DNA from: Pseudophaeomoniella oleicola
Lineage: Eukaryota; Ascomycota; Eurotiomycetes; Phaeomoniellales; Phaeomoniellaceae
Direction: 5' to 3'
Assembly: GCA_003868215.1 (NCBI GenBank)
Contig: QWDQ01000038.1
Coordinates: 186,001-250,000 of the forward strand
DNA length: 64,000 nt
This document shows, piece by piece, positions 21,155 through 33,103 of this stretch; the first letter of the stretch is position 1; every line of letters starts with the position of its first letter. Both the position numbers and the translations under genes were made by a program. The notes below the pieces were generated by a model, which was not told where the DNA came from, did not search any database, and was given only the letters and a program-made list of their open reading frames with translations.

Positions 21155-24100
21155 TCAGTGTTCCTCGCGCGGAGTTGTAGAGCCATCACGATCTTTTCCT
21201 CGTCTTCGAAAATCGAGGAAACGACTCTTACCTCCCGAGCCCTCCCTCACAATGGGTCCCGGTCTTGTCCGAGCGCCATCTAACGGATCAAAAGATAACG
21301 TAGAGGAGTTCTTACTGCTCGAGGTACTGGCTCGGGTCTCGGGCAGATGTTCTCGGTCTTGTCCCGAAAACGGCATTCGTTGTGCATCCCAGGTAAAGGA
21401 AGCCGAGCTCGGCGGTGTCTCCTCTTCCTCTTCCTGTACCCCCAACGATTGCTGAGGGGAAAAGGACCTGGCGAATGGAACGAAAGACTCCCGATTGGTC
21501 CTGTAAGGAAGTGTGGTACTAGAGCCATCGCCAACAGGCGAGCTAGGTTTACTATTGCCATCATCATAGGACGTGCTTTGTCTTTCCCTTTCTTCGAGCA
21601 ATTGTTCCCACTTCGGTTGCAACCCACCACTGGGTCTTTCAGCTTGCTCGGCTTGTTCAAGGCATTCGTCAGTTCTCTGCTTTAACTCATGACAGTATCT
21701 ATCAAATATTGTTAGTGCGTCATCTTCCGCCAAGTGACTGAGGTTGTTCTGGGAGGTTTTTGCTAGCCATAGATTCACTAGAGCGGAGTAATTCCTTGCC
21801 GAGTCGATGAGGAAAGGTAGGCTTGGAAATCCTTCTCGAGAGGTCGGCGGTAAGCGCCCTAGTATTTGGTTTGGCGTTGCATACGACGGCGAAACATTCT
21901 GCGTCTCTCTCTCTGTTGAGATTGAGCAAATCTCGTCAACGAAAGTCCTGAATTCTTGACGTGCCGACAAAAGGAATTTATTCATAGGCTCCATCCAGGG
22001 CTCCTTGCCTCCAAATTGGCTCATATTTGCCAAGGTTTGCAATGCTTTCGCGATCAGCGTCAAAGTACGCGCCGCTCGGGGTTGAGGATGATCTGCATGT
22101 TGGATCAGCGAAGTACATCTGGATCTGGATGTTAAACTTACTCTTTAAAAGGCCAAAAAGCTTCGGGTTAAGTATCGCTGGACAAAAGAACCGAAGGAAG
22201 AGGAAGCCAGAAACACTGCTATACGGCGCAGTCCTTAAAAAGTCCCCGAATCGATCCTCAGCGCACGATCGGACGTGTCTAAACAGGAGGCGTAAGTCTG
22301 GAGGACAACGCGAGGCGGAACCACTGATGGCTTTCCACATAGTTGCAGTGAGGTTGATCAGTGTCCTCCAATTGCGCTTCAATCGTTCTTGGCTGCTGAC
22401 ACGATTCGGATCAACCTCACAGTCGATATTATTATCATCGATATCTCTAAGCCTTTCGCCGAGGGTTTCCAAGAGGTACTCCTTTCCCAACCGACGCATA
22501 TGGGCATCGAAGGCACGGGTAAGAAGGGTGTTGCCTCTGAATAAGAGATTGGCTTCCGTAGCAGCAGATTTGCCCATATCTCGCAATACAATCTCTCGCA
22601 TCTCCCTTTCTGGCCCTGATTCAGACGAATCGTTAGAATATATCCGGCCACTGTATCTGAGGCGGTTTTGATTTCTCTCTCTTTCGGTACTGTCAATTTC
22701 GTCTTCGACTAGAGCCATGATCCATTCGCTGACATGTGTTGATACCTGGAAGATGTCCAGGAAAATCTCGGATAATTGCTTTACCTCAGTACTAAGCTCC
22801 TTCGCAATACGCATTGTGAGATTGTTCGAAAATGTATGAAGCAGTTGTGAGAGTGCAGAGTAGTCTCTCGTCATGAGGACTATTGTCTCATCGAGCCGAA
22901 TTCTCAAGAGTATGTCTCCGACCGGGTCATTGTTGGCATCTGTTATTGGCCACCACTTCTCGAGCTCCACACCATGCTCGAGCTCATCCAGAAGAATATC
23001 CACCTTTCCGTACGTGGAATCATGCATTGCGACCTCAAGATTCCCAGTCACTGCAGGCGCGCTAGCATCGCCATAGTCTACTGAGTAATGACCTTTGGTC
23101 ACCATAATCCACTCCTTCTCAGCAGAATTCTTGGCTTTTATCAACAACGCCGCACTGGAAAGAACCGGTGGCAGGTCAATGAAGGTGAATTCCTCTCTCC
23201 AGAAGGGCCTGCTGGTGTCGCTTTTGATTGCGGTTCTGGCTCTAACTTCGCCGTCTAGGTGGATTTCGGAGTAAAAATCGCCAGCCATATCATCAACCTC
23301 GCCTTTCCCAGTTCGTTCAGAACGTTTCGAAATAGGTGACATACTTGTGTTGTTCCTTAACTTTGCCTCGGTCACTCGAACTGCAAAGACTCTCTCGACC
23401 CGAAACATTCCTGAGCCTGATATATCTGTCCTGGCGGTTGGCACGTTCGAGATGAGAGGTTCCAGGGGTTGTTGAGGGCCATACAATTCAGGAACGGTGA
23501 AAGCGCGAAGCAGGACAAACCACACTTCGTAAAGTACTCGCGACTCAAGGCAGAGGAACAGGGGTTTCGGCGGCATCTTGGTTGCGGCCTGCACACCATA
23601 CTGAGTATATATTGCAATGCAGAACTCCTCTCCCAGCACGGACGGATCCAGTTGCTGGATTGCACAACGCGATAGTTGAGAGAGCTGCACCAAAGAAACA
23701 ATTTGAGCATCAGCCTCCGTCAATAATTTGAAATGGCCGTTTTCGTGCAGCGTGCAACTCACACGCTGCCAGTTTGATGAGAGCGGCTCAGGGTGATGTT
23801 TGAAAGTAGAACCTCGCCTTGCAGAGGTGAGTGGTGAGGGCTCTGCAATTGCATAACTTTCCCACAGCAGCATCTTTCCTACTTTGATGACCGCAGCATT
23901 TCGTTGAGCGTTGCTTTCCGACGTCCGCCGACGCTCTCTGCGTTCGACCATTGTGGTTGATTGTGGTTTAGTCATCTTGCCCTGAACACCTTTCGGTCTG
24001 ATTGGCTGCCAGCACAACAGGGCTGCAAGCCAAGAATCAAATGTCTCCGGTATCTGCGGCTTCAATTGGACTCCGAGACCAGAGGATGCCGTCCATACCA

Positions 24101-24995
24101 TAAGCGACATGCTCTGGCTCTCAGGATCAAGGAAAGTCCGCACGTTACAACCGCGTAGATCCGGTATCAACGTCTTCGCTGTCGTAATCTCACCCTTTAC
24201 TTGACATATCAAGCTTCCGGATGCTACGTTGATGGCACAGTACCCAGTAGCCCAAGACGATGCACTAGTTGATCGAAAGGACAAGATACCATGCATCCTA
24301 CCGCAGGTGGTATTCATGAGAGTGAGTATTCTCCCAGAGTCTGAATTCGGCGTCGGCGAACGCAATGGTGGATCGCCCATGCTTGCGTTCAAGGGAGGCG
24401 AGATTGCAGAGGGTCTGCTCTTCACCAGCCTTGATCTTGCTTCGGTCGAGATACTCAGCGAAGGCGAAAGTATGGATGGAAACCCAATAGAACTCGTTGG
24501 GTCATCGGTTGGCCGTGCTGCCAAGGGGCTACTAGTGGTGATCGAACCAAGCCGATTTCGTGTTTTCGAAAATAGAGAAGGACTCGAACTTGCCTCGCTG
24601 TTTTCCACCTCAGCTTTCTTCTGTTTTGGTTTACCCGACTTCCGATTCGCGTCCGAGCTACTACGCTCCGAGTCCGTGGTAATGACGGAACTCTGGTATT
24701 GCTGTCGTTCTATATACTGTCCGTGAGAGTTTGTTGCAGATGATGGTGACGTCGCGGATTGTAGGGACATAACCTCGTTGTCTGATAGATCATCTTTTGC
24801 TATCGTCTCTGGCGTAACGGTCCGGATCGTTTTATCGTTGAAATTGTCCGGGTACACCTTGCCATGTCGGTCTTGAGAGGTCGATTTCTTGCTTGACCTT
24901 CGCTCTACAACCCCACCATTCCTGGATGGTTCGGATTCGGCAGAAGGTTGAATCGTTATGCTCCTTCTCTTTGCGTTACGAGAATCTCTGTCCAT
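21155..24995 (-). CDS. Ras-family GTPase-activating protein (Bud2/SynGAP-like)
   Basis: Two exons (24995-22142, 22092-21155) with a 49-nt intron encode 1263 residues. The N-terminal 200 residues are basic and Ser-rich. A PH-like and a C2-like region follow (about 220-640, with VERVFAVRVTEAKLRNN and DFYSEIHLDGEVRARTAIKS). The RasGAP domain spans about 800-1000. It has LLFRGNTLLTRAFDAHMRRL (Arg820 in the arginine-finger position) and the FLFLRFFCPAILNPKLFGLL motif (Arg935). The C-terminal 200 residues are disordered and Ser/Arg-rich. GAPs of this layout switch off Ras or Rsr1 in polarised growth. Which GTPase is used here is not visible. The start is the first in-frame ATG. An upstream open stretch at 25087-25281 might be an additional 5' exon, so the N-terminus is less certain. 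It diverges from ATG9. Confidence 0.9.
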
Positions 24996-26783
24996 CGTCA
25001 AGTGCCATGCAGCTGGAGCTCCGTCGTCAGGCAGGACACCCTGGATATTTTCTGGGATGCCGAATATACCAGTGTATTTCTATGCCCTACACGACAATGG
25101 TGGAAGCCAGCGCGACCTTGTCTTCCCAAATTTCAAAGACGACCAAGGAATTGTGAGACGAGGCGACATTTGGAAAGTTCGATGGCGGTGGTATCGAGGA
25201 CCCCAGCTCTTCGAAGAACCGCACAGTTAAGCAGGCTTGACGCGTCGCTGTTGTTGAGGGGTAACAATTCGGCGCATTCAATATATAGCTCGGTCTCGGA
25301 TACGGTGCGCTTCTCTGCGCATGGAAATCGAGTCGGTCAATTGTTGTTGGGTAATCTCTGCAGCAAGTTGGATCGAGGAAGATTCGAAATCAGGTATTCT
25401 CTGTGGCCGGCCGATCAGGGTGCCATGTACGGATTTAAATCCTTCGGTCGTTGTCCCCGATCGCTTCGTTTCTTTTATTTACTCCCTCACACTGACACTC
25501 ATTCACATTCAAAAGACAACAAGGTGAACGCTACGACCAAAGCCACCAATGTATATCAATATTTGGCCCGTGGGATATGAAACAGCGAAGTCGATGCTTC
25601 ATCCTGCACCAAACTTCCTAAGGGGCGCCAATAGAGCGATTGCAGGGAGCATAAGCGAAATGCAACTTTACCGGACCCCATATTATATGTACACGGCAAT
25701 TGTTTGATATGGCATCAATATTACATACCAAGGGGAATCTTCGGGGCAAGGTGTAATATACAATGGTCCATCTACAGCGTGCAAACTGGTCCTGTATGTT
25801 CCATTGTATGCATCAAACACACAGAGAGAGATCTACCTAAGCTTTGTGTTTACATCGAATGTAATATTTGAACGTGAGGCGTGTTGTGACTGAGTGGGTT
25901 GTGCACTGTGCATTTACATATTCAGACCTACTACTAGGTATTTGTGTAATTATACCGTTCCGTATTTGACAAATAGCTGCAGGTGGGAAGCCACTGGAGT
26001 GTAGGCGCAGGCGATCTTTGTACTACTTTGTACTAAGATGTATCATCACGACAGGCTGTCCAAGGGATCCAGATAACACGATCTAAGGCTAGGCTGGCCT
26101 TCTCCGCTGAGCAATAGGGGCATCTTGGTCTTTTCATAGGCATCGTAGCAAATTAGGTCAAGCCATCGATGGTATTTGAGCAGAAGGGATCACAGCTATC
26201 GCATAATAGAGTACATTGATCAAACGACTGTTCTATCTGGCATTTCTACCGACCGGACCTAGGTACCTCAGGTAGGTTCCCTCCAGGTTCTTACGTGAGA
26301 TAACCACCTACTGTAGCTATTGATCCTGCTTGCTTTAATTAATATGTCCGTCGATTAAATGTACGCCCTGGCCGAGCTTAACGTAAAAGAGATTCAGACA
26401 GGAGGCGCCTGTCTTAGGGGAGCTAGGCAGGCTATTTACTACTACTATGTACCTACGTAGTACAGGCGTTTGTTTAGATCTTGGAGTAACGTACAAATGC
26501 CTATCAGATGATAACCTCCGCATGACGTTCCCTTGTCTCCAACGGCTCTTGACGAGCTGCTTGCGACAACAAACAGCATATCACACAGGCCTCCTTAGCA
26601 TCACCATGGAATTCTTTTGAACCGTATCGCAGCTGACTTGATATATTGAGAGTCATGCTGGCCTCGGCTGCTCGCTCGTATCGTGCGTCAACTTAACACC
26701 GACTGCTGTACGATGCAAATGCCTCGTCCACGACAGTCAAGCTCTGGAATTCCTCACCCTTCCCTCCTTGAGGAATCGTCACT
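24996..26783. other. divergent promoter region, Ras-GAP / ATG9
   Basis: This 1.8-kb region separates two divergent genes. A minus-strand open stretch (25087-25281) has protein-like composition and may be an upstream exon of the Ras-GAP gene. No convincing splice pair was found. A CT-rich tract lies at about 25450-25500. CCTAGGTACCT and TACCTACGTAGTAC palindromes lie near 26259-26270 and 26449-26464. No independent gene is supported. Confidence 0.45.
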
Positions 26784-29627
26784 ATGGCTTCAAATATCTT
26801 GTCACGTTTGTTACCAACACAAACCACATCGCCGTCGATATACGAGACTCTGAAACGTCATGACGAGTCCGATTCCTCCGATATCGAGGAAAGAGCTGGG
26901 TTAGCGATAGACGAGGCGAACCTCGAAGAGAATTACCAACATTTCGACTTTGATGACGCCAGGACAACTGCTGCAGATAGCCACATGACATTTGATGGTC
27001 GGCTACGGAGTCCTAACAAACGAGACGTTCCGCGAGGACGGCCTATGCGAAAGGCCTCGAAACGTGACAAACACATCCGGCCCAGATGGTTACAGAATGA
27101 CCATGGACTCTTGAATGCTGAGGAAGCGGATGATGAGGTTCCGCCATCGCTGCTGATAGAAGACGGAAATGACGCAATTGTGGACGAGCAGACAACAGCG
27201 GCAGACCATATCGCTGACGCCAGCAACATACCGACAACTGAACCGATAACCCATGAAGCGAGGCAGAGATGGGCGGCTACACAAGCACATCAGAGACTTC
27301 ATTCTACCGAAGCTCAGTCACACCGATCGCCACATCGTCGAAGAGTAGGTGGACCAAATTTAGCCTTCGCAGATCCTAAAGAGAAAGCAATGTGGCGATG
27401 GGCCAATGTTGAGAACCTCGACAACTTTTTGAACGAAATATATGTTTATTACGTTGGCAACGGAATATGGTCAGTCGTGCTGCACAGGGTACTCAATTTA
27501 GGGACCTTCGGCTTTGTCGTGGGATTTTCTGTGTTCCTATTGAACTGCGTCGACTACAGAAATGTTCCAAACAGCACGAAAATGTCTGAAGTTCTCGTTC
27601 CCAAGTGTATGAAAAAGATGTCGACCGGTTCAACGCTGTTGCTTTGGCTTTTCTGTCTTCTGTGGTTATGGAAGGTAATTCAGTATATTTTGGATTTTCG
27701 GCGCTTACGCAATATCCATGACTTTTACCACCACCTACTTGGAGTGTCGGATGTCGACCTGCAGGCGATCTCATGGCAGGAGGTGGTAAGCCGGTTGATG
27801 ACTTTACGAGATGCTAACCCTGCCACGGCAGCGGCTGTTTCTGCTAAACACCGACGCTTTCTTGGCAGTCAATCCAAGCAGCGCATGGATGCACATGATA
27901 TTGCGAATCGACTGATGCGAAGGGAGAATTATCTAATCGCCATGTTCAACAAAGAGATCCTCAATTTGACCTTGCCGATACCATACTTCAGGCAGCGTCA
28001 ATTACTTTCGAGGACTCTGATGTGGAATATCGACCACTGCGTCCTTGATTTTGTTTTCGACAGACAAGGTCAAGTACATACCACGTTCTTGAAAGACACG
28101 TATCGTGCCGAGCTTGCCGATGCACTCAGGAAACGCTTCCTCTTCGCAGGCGTGATGAACATTATCACAGCCCCCTTTCTTGTGGTCTATTTCATGATGC
28201 TATACTTTTTCCAGTACTTCAACGAATACCAGAAGAACCCGTCCGCTATTGGCTCCAGACAGTATACTTTGCTGGCCAAATGGAAGTTTCGTGAATTCAA
28301 TGAGCTCCATCACTTGTTCAAGCGGCGCATTGACATGTCGTATCCATTTGCTGCGAGATACGTTGATCAGTTTCCAAAAGACAAGACAGCCCAGATCTGT
28401 CGCTTTATATCGTTCATTGCAGGAGCCCTCGCCTCCGTCTTGGCATTGGCTACAGTTGTTTACAATGAGCTGTTCTTGAGCTTTGAGTTGACGGCGGATC
28501 GAACCGTGTTATTCTATCTTACTATCTTCGGAACAATCTGGGCTGTCTCAAAAGGTATGGTGCCTGAGGAGAATTTAGTCTTCGATCCGGAGTACGCGCT
28601 ACAAGAGGTCATCAATTTTACCCATTATTGTCCAACCCACTGGAACGGGCGGTTACACAGCGATGAGGTACGCAGAGACTTTGCTGCGTTGTACCAGATG
28701 AAAGTGGTTATCTTTTTGGAAGAGATTCTCAGCATGATATTCACGCCTTTCATCCTTTTCTTCAGTCTCCCACAATGCAGTGAACGATTGATCGACTTCT
28801 TCCGCGAATTCACTGTGCATGTGGACGGGCTGGGATATGTCTGTTCATATGCTGTTTTCGATTTCAAGAAGAATGCAAACTCGGGGCAGCGTCAAGCTAA
28901 TGGCCAACCATCTGCAGCGGCGCGAAGTGGCGGGCTTCGCGACGAGTATTACGCTACCAAGGACCAGAAGCTCGAGGCCTCGTATTGGGGATTTATGAAC
29001 GACTATGCACGCAACCCTAAGACTGGTATACCTTTCCTTCCTCCACAGTCTCGGCGCAAAGTGCACCCTCCACCTCCCTTCCCGGGGTTGACGTCTCCCA
29101 AATTTCCAGGAGACCCGACCATGTCCGGCATTCCGTACGAACATTGGGACAGAACCGCTGCGAGGCCGTCGCCAAATGATGTACTGGGAGCTCGAGGAGC
29201 AGGCCATGTATCTCACCTTGCAGGTGGTGCCTTGCCGTCCCCAGTAATCTCTGTTCTACTCGACGCCCACCACCAGCCTTCTAGCTCTGCTATCCGTACG
29301 CAACGCAGTGGTAGACCTGCCCATCCTAAAGCCAAGCTTCGTGAGCACAATCTGGTAGCGACGACAGAAGAAGTCGACGAACCGGGACCAGAACTGCTTG
29401 GCGAGACTAAAGGCCCGGACCTCAGCGTTGAGCACAGTGCAAACGATAGTCGTTTGGGCGAGTCTTGGAAAGTCAATCAGGCCGCCGCAATAGATGAAGA
29501 AGACGATGCGGTTGAAGAGGGCATGAAGGCTGTGACAGGCGACCAAGGCACCGGTGTTCTTGGTATGATCAAACAATTTCAAAAAGCGCAGACGGAACGT
29601 CGCGGCATCGGGGGCATCAACATATAG
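26784..29627 (+). CDS. ATG9: Autophagy-related protein 9
   Basis: One uninterrupted frame of 947 residues, a usual length for filamentous-fungal Atg9. The N-terminal 210 residues are cytosolic and variable (MASNILSRLLP start, acidic EERAGLAIDEANLEENYQHF). The conserved core begins at about residue 195 with EKAMWRWANVENLDNFLNEI and YVYYVGNGIWSVVLHRVLNL. Membrane segments follow (FVVGFSVFLLNCVDY, STLLLWLFCLLWLWKVIQYI, LFAGVMNIITAPFLVVYFMM, FIAGALASVLALATVVYNEL, TVLFYLTIFGTIWAVSKGMV). Core motifs include NYLIAMFNKEILNLTLPIP, FNELHHLFKRRIDMSYPFA and NFTHYCPTHWNGRLHSDEV. Atg9 is the lipid scramblase and vesicle seed of the forming autophagosome. The C-terminal 250 residues are Pro/Gly-rich and disordered. 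Absence of introns contrasts with most neighbours but is seen in other ATG9 genes. Confidence 0.97.
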   Translation: MASNILSRLLPTQTTSPSIYETLKRHDESDSSDIEERAGLAIDEANLEENYQHFDFDDARTTAADSHMTFDGRLRSPNKRDVPRGRPMRKASKRDKHIRPRWLQNDHGLLNAEEADDEVPPSLLIEDGNDAIVDEQTTAADHIADASNIPTTEPITHEARQRWAATQAHQRLHSTEAQSHRSPHRRRVGGPNLAFADPKEKAMWRWANVENLDNFLNEIYVYYVGNGIWSVVLHRVLNLGTFGFVVGFSVFLLNCVDYRNVPNSTKMSEVLVPKCMKKMSTGSTLLLWLFCLLWLWKVIQYILDFRRLRNIHDFYHHLLGVSDVDLQAISWQEVVSRLMTLRDANPATAAAVSAKHRRFLGSQSKQRMDAHDIANRLMRRENYLIAMFNKEILNLTLPIPYFRQRQLLSRTLMWNIDHCVLDFVFDRQGQVHTTFLKDTYRAELADALRKRFLFAGVMNIITAPFLVVYFMMLYFFQYFNEYQKNPSAIGSRQYTLLAKWKFREFNELHHLFKRRIDMSYPFAARYVDQFPKDKTAQICRFISFIAGALASVLALATVVYNELFLSFELTADRTVLFYLTIFGTIWAVSKGMVPEENLVFDPEYALQEVINFTHYCPTHWNGRLHSDEVRRDFAALYQMKVVIFLEEILSMIFTPFILFFSLPQCSERLIDFFREFTVHVDGLGYVCSYAVFDFKKNANSGQRQANGQPSAAARSGGLRDEYYATKDQKLEASYWGFMNDYARNPKTGIPFLPPQSRRKVHPPPPFPGLTSPKFPGDPTMSGIPYEHWDRTAARPSPNDVLGARGAGHVSHLAGGALPSPVISVLLDAHHQPSSSAIRTQRSGRPAHPKAKLREHNLVATTEEVDEPGPELLGETKGPDLSVEHSANDSRLGESWKVNQAAAIDEEDDAVEEGMKAVTGDQGTGVLGMIKQFQKAQTERRGIGGINI

Positions 29628-30134
29628 TCTTCAGGAGCTCTAATTCATTAAATCTTTGGCGCCTCACGGACGTCTCCTGAAGGTTTGCGTACCCAGCGTC
29701 ATAATCTTATTGCATCTGCTAAGGCGTCCCGGCCTATGATATGCTCATACCCTGTTTCCATTCTCTCCTTCTCGGCTGCTTGATAAGTCAATTATGGTAG
29801 ACTCGGGTCCAGCCAATGCGTGACTTTGGGCAGCAAATGTCAATAAAGATTTGCCAGTAAACGTCATGTACAATGTTGTGCTACATAAGCATCGAACATG
29901 ACACTGACCCCTATCCAGCACCCCTCAGTCTAGAGCCGTCGGCTTTAGTTCCCTTTTGATACCTAGAAAATGGCCAGGCCGAATATGAGCTGACATCCCA
30001 AAGTGAGCACCTGGAGTCTAGTTATCCCGGTCGACTGCGGAGGTTGAAAAGGTAACATTTCTTGTCGATTACCTAACAATATACTGGTCCATCGGCAGGG
30101 ATGTATGTAATTACTATGTACATTTGTTGCTACG

Positions 30135-30189
30135 TTACCTGGGAGATGATGGTCCAGATATGTATGGATCAACTAAGATCTCCAGGTAA
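30135..30189. repeat. imperfect inverted repeat, about 12-bp arms
   Basis: TTACCTGGGAGAT at 30135-30147 pairs with ATCTCCAGGTAA at 30178-30189 except for one extra G. The spacer is 30 bases. The arms share the CCAGGTAA core with the palindrome at 11574-11589. Confidence 0.6.
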
Positions 30190-31773
30190 TTATATTCAAG
30201 GGTTCAAGCGATGGAGGGGAACATTTGTTGCTTCATGCAATACGCGGAGTAATGGTTCTAGCCCTCGAGCCCTTCAAGAGGGATCGGCATGGGGGCTAAG
30301 TTAGCCTTGCTGTCCGTCATGTTCATGAGAGATCCTCTCGACATTCCATTCTCTGGAGATAGTAATTAGTAGTACTACAGATCAACGTACAGGTACGCAA
30401 GGTAAGTTAATGGTTTGTTCATCTCTATAGAATATACAGGCTACGTTGCAGTATCGGACAACTATAGGTACTCTTCTTTCTCGGTTATTTTAAGGACTCC
30501 TTTCATCCCTTTGTCGGACATGACTTTATCAGCGCCCTCGTCTCTGAATGATGAGACAGCGGCGGAATAAGGTTTCTCCCTGTTGGTGGTTCGACATTGA
30601 TTGTTGCACTTTAAAATCTGGAGAAGCAACTCGCTTCTGATTGGTCAATGCGGCTGCAGTGCAATCTTAACGCTCCCACTGGGAAATTGAAACCAGATGA
30701 GCGTCATCTCGGCCATCTTGCATCTTCTCTTCTCGTGGTGGCGCTTTCTCATCCTTTGGTCAGGCTTGGTCTTTCTGCTTGGCCTGGCTGGTCGAGAGGA
30801 TGATTGTCAAACCTCAAAGGCTGAAAGTGAGATCTCATTCAGGTACAGGAAGGGTAAGCGATATGTCCGTGTCGGATCATGTCATGTCAACCATATCGGT
30901 CATCCAAAGAGAAGGAGATACTCTCAATCTAATGTTCATGTAGGACGGACGGTCAGATTGATCCTCATGTTCAATAAATCATGCACCCAGGGATGGATTT
31001 ATGTGACATCCTTGTCCTTCCCCAGATTGCCCTACTTCCCTTTCCCACTTCTTCTTCTCCCTCCCTCTCCCTCGCTTGGTCAACCCTCAAAGGACCCTTT
31101 GATTCAAGCGGTCAGAGACCTCATTGTCACTCGTTTGCTGTGCTTTATGTCGAAACGAGGGTTGACTGCGGTTTCAGAAACTGTAGACACCTCGTCCACA
31201 TTCCTTTCTGTTTGATCCCTTGCTCCCGCTCTTTGCGTTCTCTTTGAGAGGTTCAACTTCGTCCAAAAGGAACAGGTTTCGACCTTGTCATCTCGAGATT
31301 CCACTATCGTCAGTGCCTCAGAAATATACGTGAAGGACGTCAACGGTTGTGGCTGGATCCAAGCAGACCCTGGAGGTGATCGCACACCAACTGTTGTCAA
31401 CTCGTTGATGACCTCGCCTGGGCCAAGCATTCCAATAACTCCAGTCGCAAACCCAAGCATTCCTGCTACGGCTTGACCCGTGTGACGTCGAGGTCATTGG
31501 GGAGGACCGCGCTCAAAGCCTATTTGTGGATCAAATAACAAAGCCTCAAAGGTATGTTGTGGAATTCAGCTTTGCTGGGCTTTGTTTACACCCATCTTTC
31601 ATTCCTGTATATGAGAGACTTCGGTGCAGCCCGCTGTCGTCCCAAAAGCACCATCCTCTAACTGCTTGAACATGATCGCATTGTAGCTTTACCGCAAAAC
31701 CTCCCACGCTCGTTACCAACTCGTTGCCGCTGGTCGGTACAGTGCGCTCATTTAAGTCATAGCATCTAGAGTC

Positions 31774-31779
31774 TATATA
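31774..31779 (+). promoter_or_regulatory. TATA box of the GH17 gene
   Basis: TATATA lies 33 bases upstream of the ATG at 31812, with a CT-rich stretch and CATCGACTTCACACC between. Such a close TATA box implies a very short 5' leader. Confidence 0.5.
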
Positions 31780-31811
31780 CAGATCTCTCCCATCGACTTC
31801 ACACCGTCAAA

Positions 31812-33103
31812 ATGAAGGCAGGCCTTTTTGCCGCTTCTGCCATTGCCTTTGCGCAATTGGTTGCATCTCAACCCCATGGTGTGTACTAACTATCGCAGGC
31901 TTGCAAGGGAACGCGTGCTGACAAGTATTAGGCCACCGACATATGCATGTAGAAAAGCGTCAAGATGTTGTACAAGTCACGACAACAGTATATCGGCCGG
32001 AAGTAGTCGTTTATGTGGATGACAACGGAAATACTGTTGAGGTGTCGACGGAGACGGCTGCAGTGGCGACTTCGACCTCTTCGTCTACTTTGTCGTCGGT
32101 TGCAACCACGACAAGCTCCTCCACATCCTTATCCTCGAGCTCGAGCGTTGCACCAGCTCTAACGTCGATCTACGTCCCGCCTACAACAACACTGGCACCA
32201 TCGTCGACACCGCCACCAAGCCCAGCAGCTGCTCCAGACTCTCCAGACTCCCCTGACTCTCCAGATTCACCAGATTCTCCTGATTCTCCGGACTCCGGCA
32301 GTGGCAGTTCGCCTGGAAGCGGTTCCCTCACCTCGGGAAACGTGAGGGGTGCCTCGTTCAGTCCCTACAAACCCAGCGGTGATTGCTACTCTCAATCCGA
32401 TGTCGACTCCGCCATGTCATCGCTCGCAGGCCAAGGATTTAATGCTATTCGTCTCTATGGCGTCGACTGCAACCAAATTCAATTTGCTGTCCCAGCTGCC
32501 AAGAAGGCCGGTATGACCGTCATTGCCGGTATCTTCGATATTGGCTCCGTCCAATCCAGCCTCGACTCCATGAAGAGTCAACTCAACGGTGATTTTAGCT
32601 CCATTGATGGTGTCTCTGTCTACAACGAACCCATCAACAGTGGTCAACTCAGTGCTAGCGCCGTCGCTTCGGCCGTCCAACAAGCCAAGTCATACCTCTC
32701 ATCCACCAACTTCCACGGTCCCGTATTCGCCATCGATACCTTCAACCAGCTCTTGAAACCAGAGAACAGCGCTGTCATCGAGGCATCCGACATCGTTGCA
32801 GCAAATTGCCATGCCTGGTTCAATAACGACATTTCTCCGGGTGGTGCAGGTGACTTTGTCTCGCAACAGATGGAGAGCCTCAAGGGAGTCGCGGGTGATA
32901 AGGCCGTTGTCATCACCGAGTCCGGTTGGCCATGCTACTCTCCCGGTGGCACTATGGGCAACAACATCGCGAGCAATGAAGATCAATCTACCGCAATGGC
33001 GAGCTTGAAGGCTCTGAACCTCTTCAGTTTCTCTCCCTTTTCAACAGCATGGCATAAGACCCCTCAAAGTGTCGAGAACTACTGGGGCTGGAACAGCTGT
33101 TAG
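31812..33103 (+). CDS. Secreted GH17 glucan beta-1,3-glucosidase (Scw/Btg type)
   Basis: Two exons (31812-31878, 31932-33103; 53-nt intron) encode 412 residues. A signal peptide (1-19) is followed by a Kex2-type site EKR (30-32), then a Ser/Thr-rich linker and seven PDS tripeptides (124-144). The GH17 domain (about 165-412) begins RGASFSPYKPSGDCYSQSDV. It has the acid/base Glu255 in VYNEPIN and nucleophile Glu352 in VITESGWPC, and ends in QSVENYWGWNSC. The layout matches the yeast Scw4/Scw10 and Aspergillus BtgE wall proteins, which remodel beta-1,3-glucan. There is no C-terminal hydrophobic GPI tail, so it is probably wall-associated or secreted. Both catalytic residues are intact. Confidence 0.95.
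32234..32296 (+). repeat. coding minisatellite, seven Pro-Asp-Ser units
   Basis: Seven 9-bp units encode PDS. Synonymous changes between copies (CCA/CCT/CCG, GAC/GAT, TCT/TCC/TCA) show that the array is not freshly expanded. Confidence 0.9.

Larger units (their letters stand above)
29628..31811. other. intergenic region, ATG9 3' end and GH17 promoter
   Basis: No gene is supported across 2.2 kb. Frames at 30697-31215 (plus) and 31104-31460 (minus) overlap in opposite directions and have no domain. An imperfect inverted repeat lies at 30135-30189. A TATATA box at 31774-31779 lies 33 bases before the GH17 start. Confidence 0.5.

Noticed and set aside
21280-21685. frames antisense to the Ras-GAP gene
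   Set aside because: They are shadows of the real minus-strand exon, which has a clear domain and a validated intron join.
30697-31460. 172-codon plus frame and 118-codon minus frame
   Set aside because: They overlap in opposite directions, have no domain, and lie in the GH17 promoter region.
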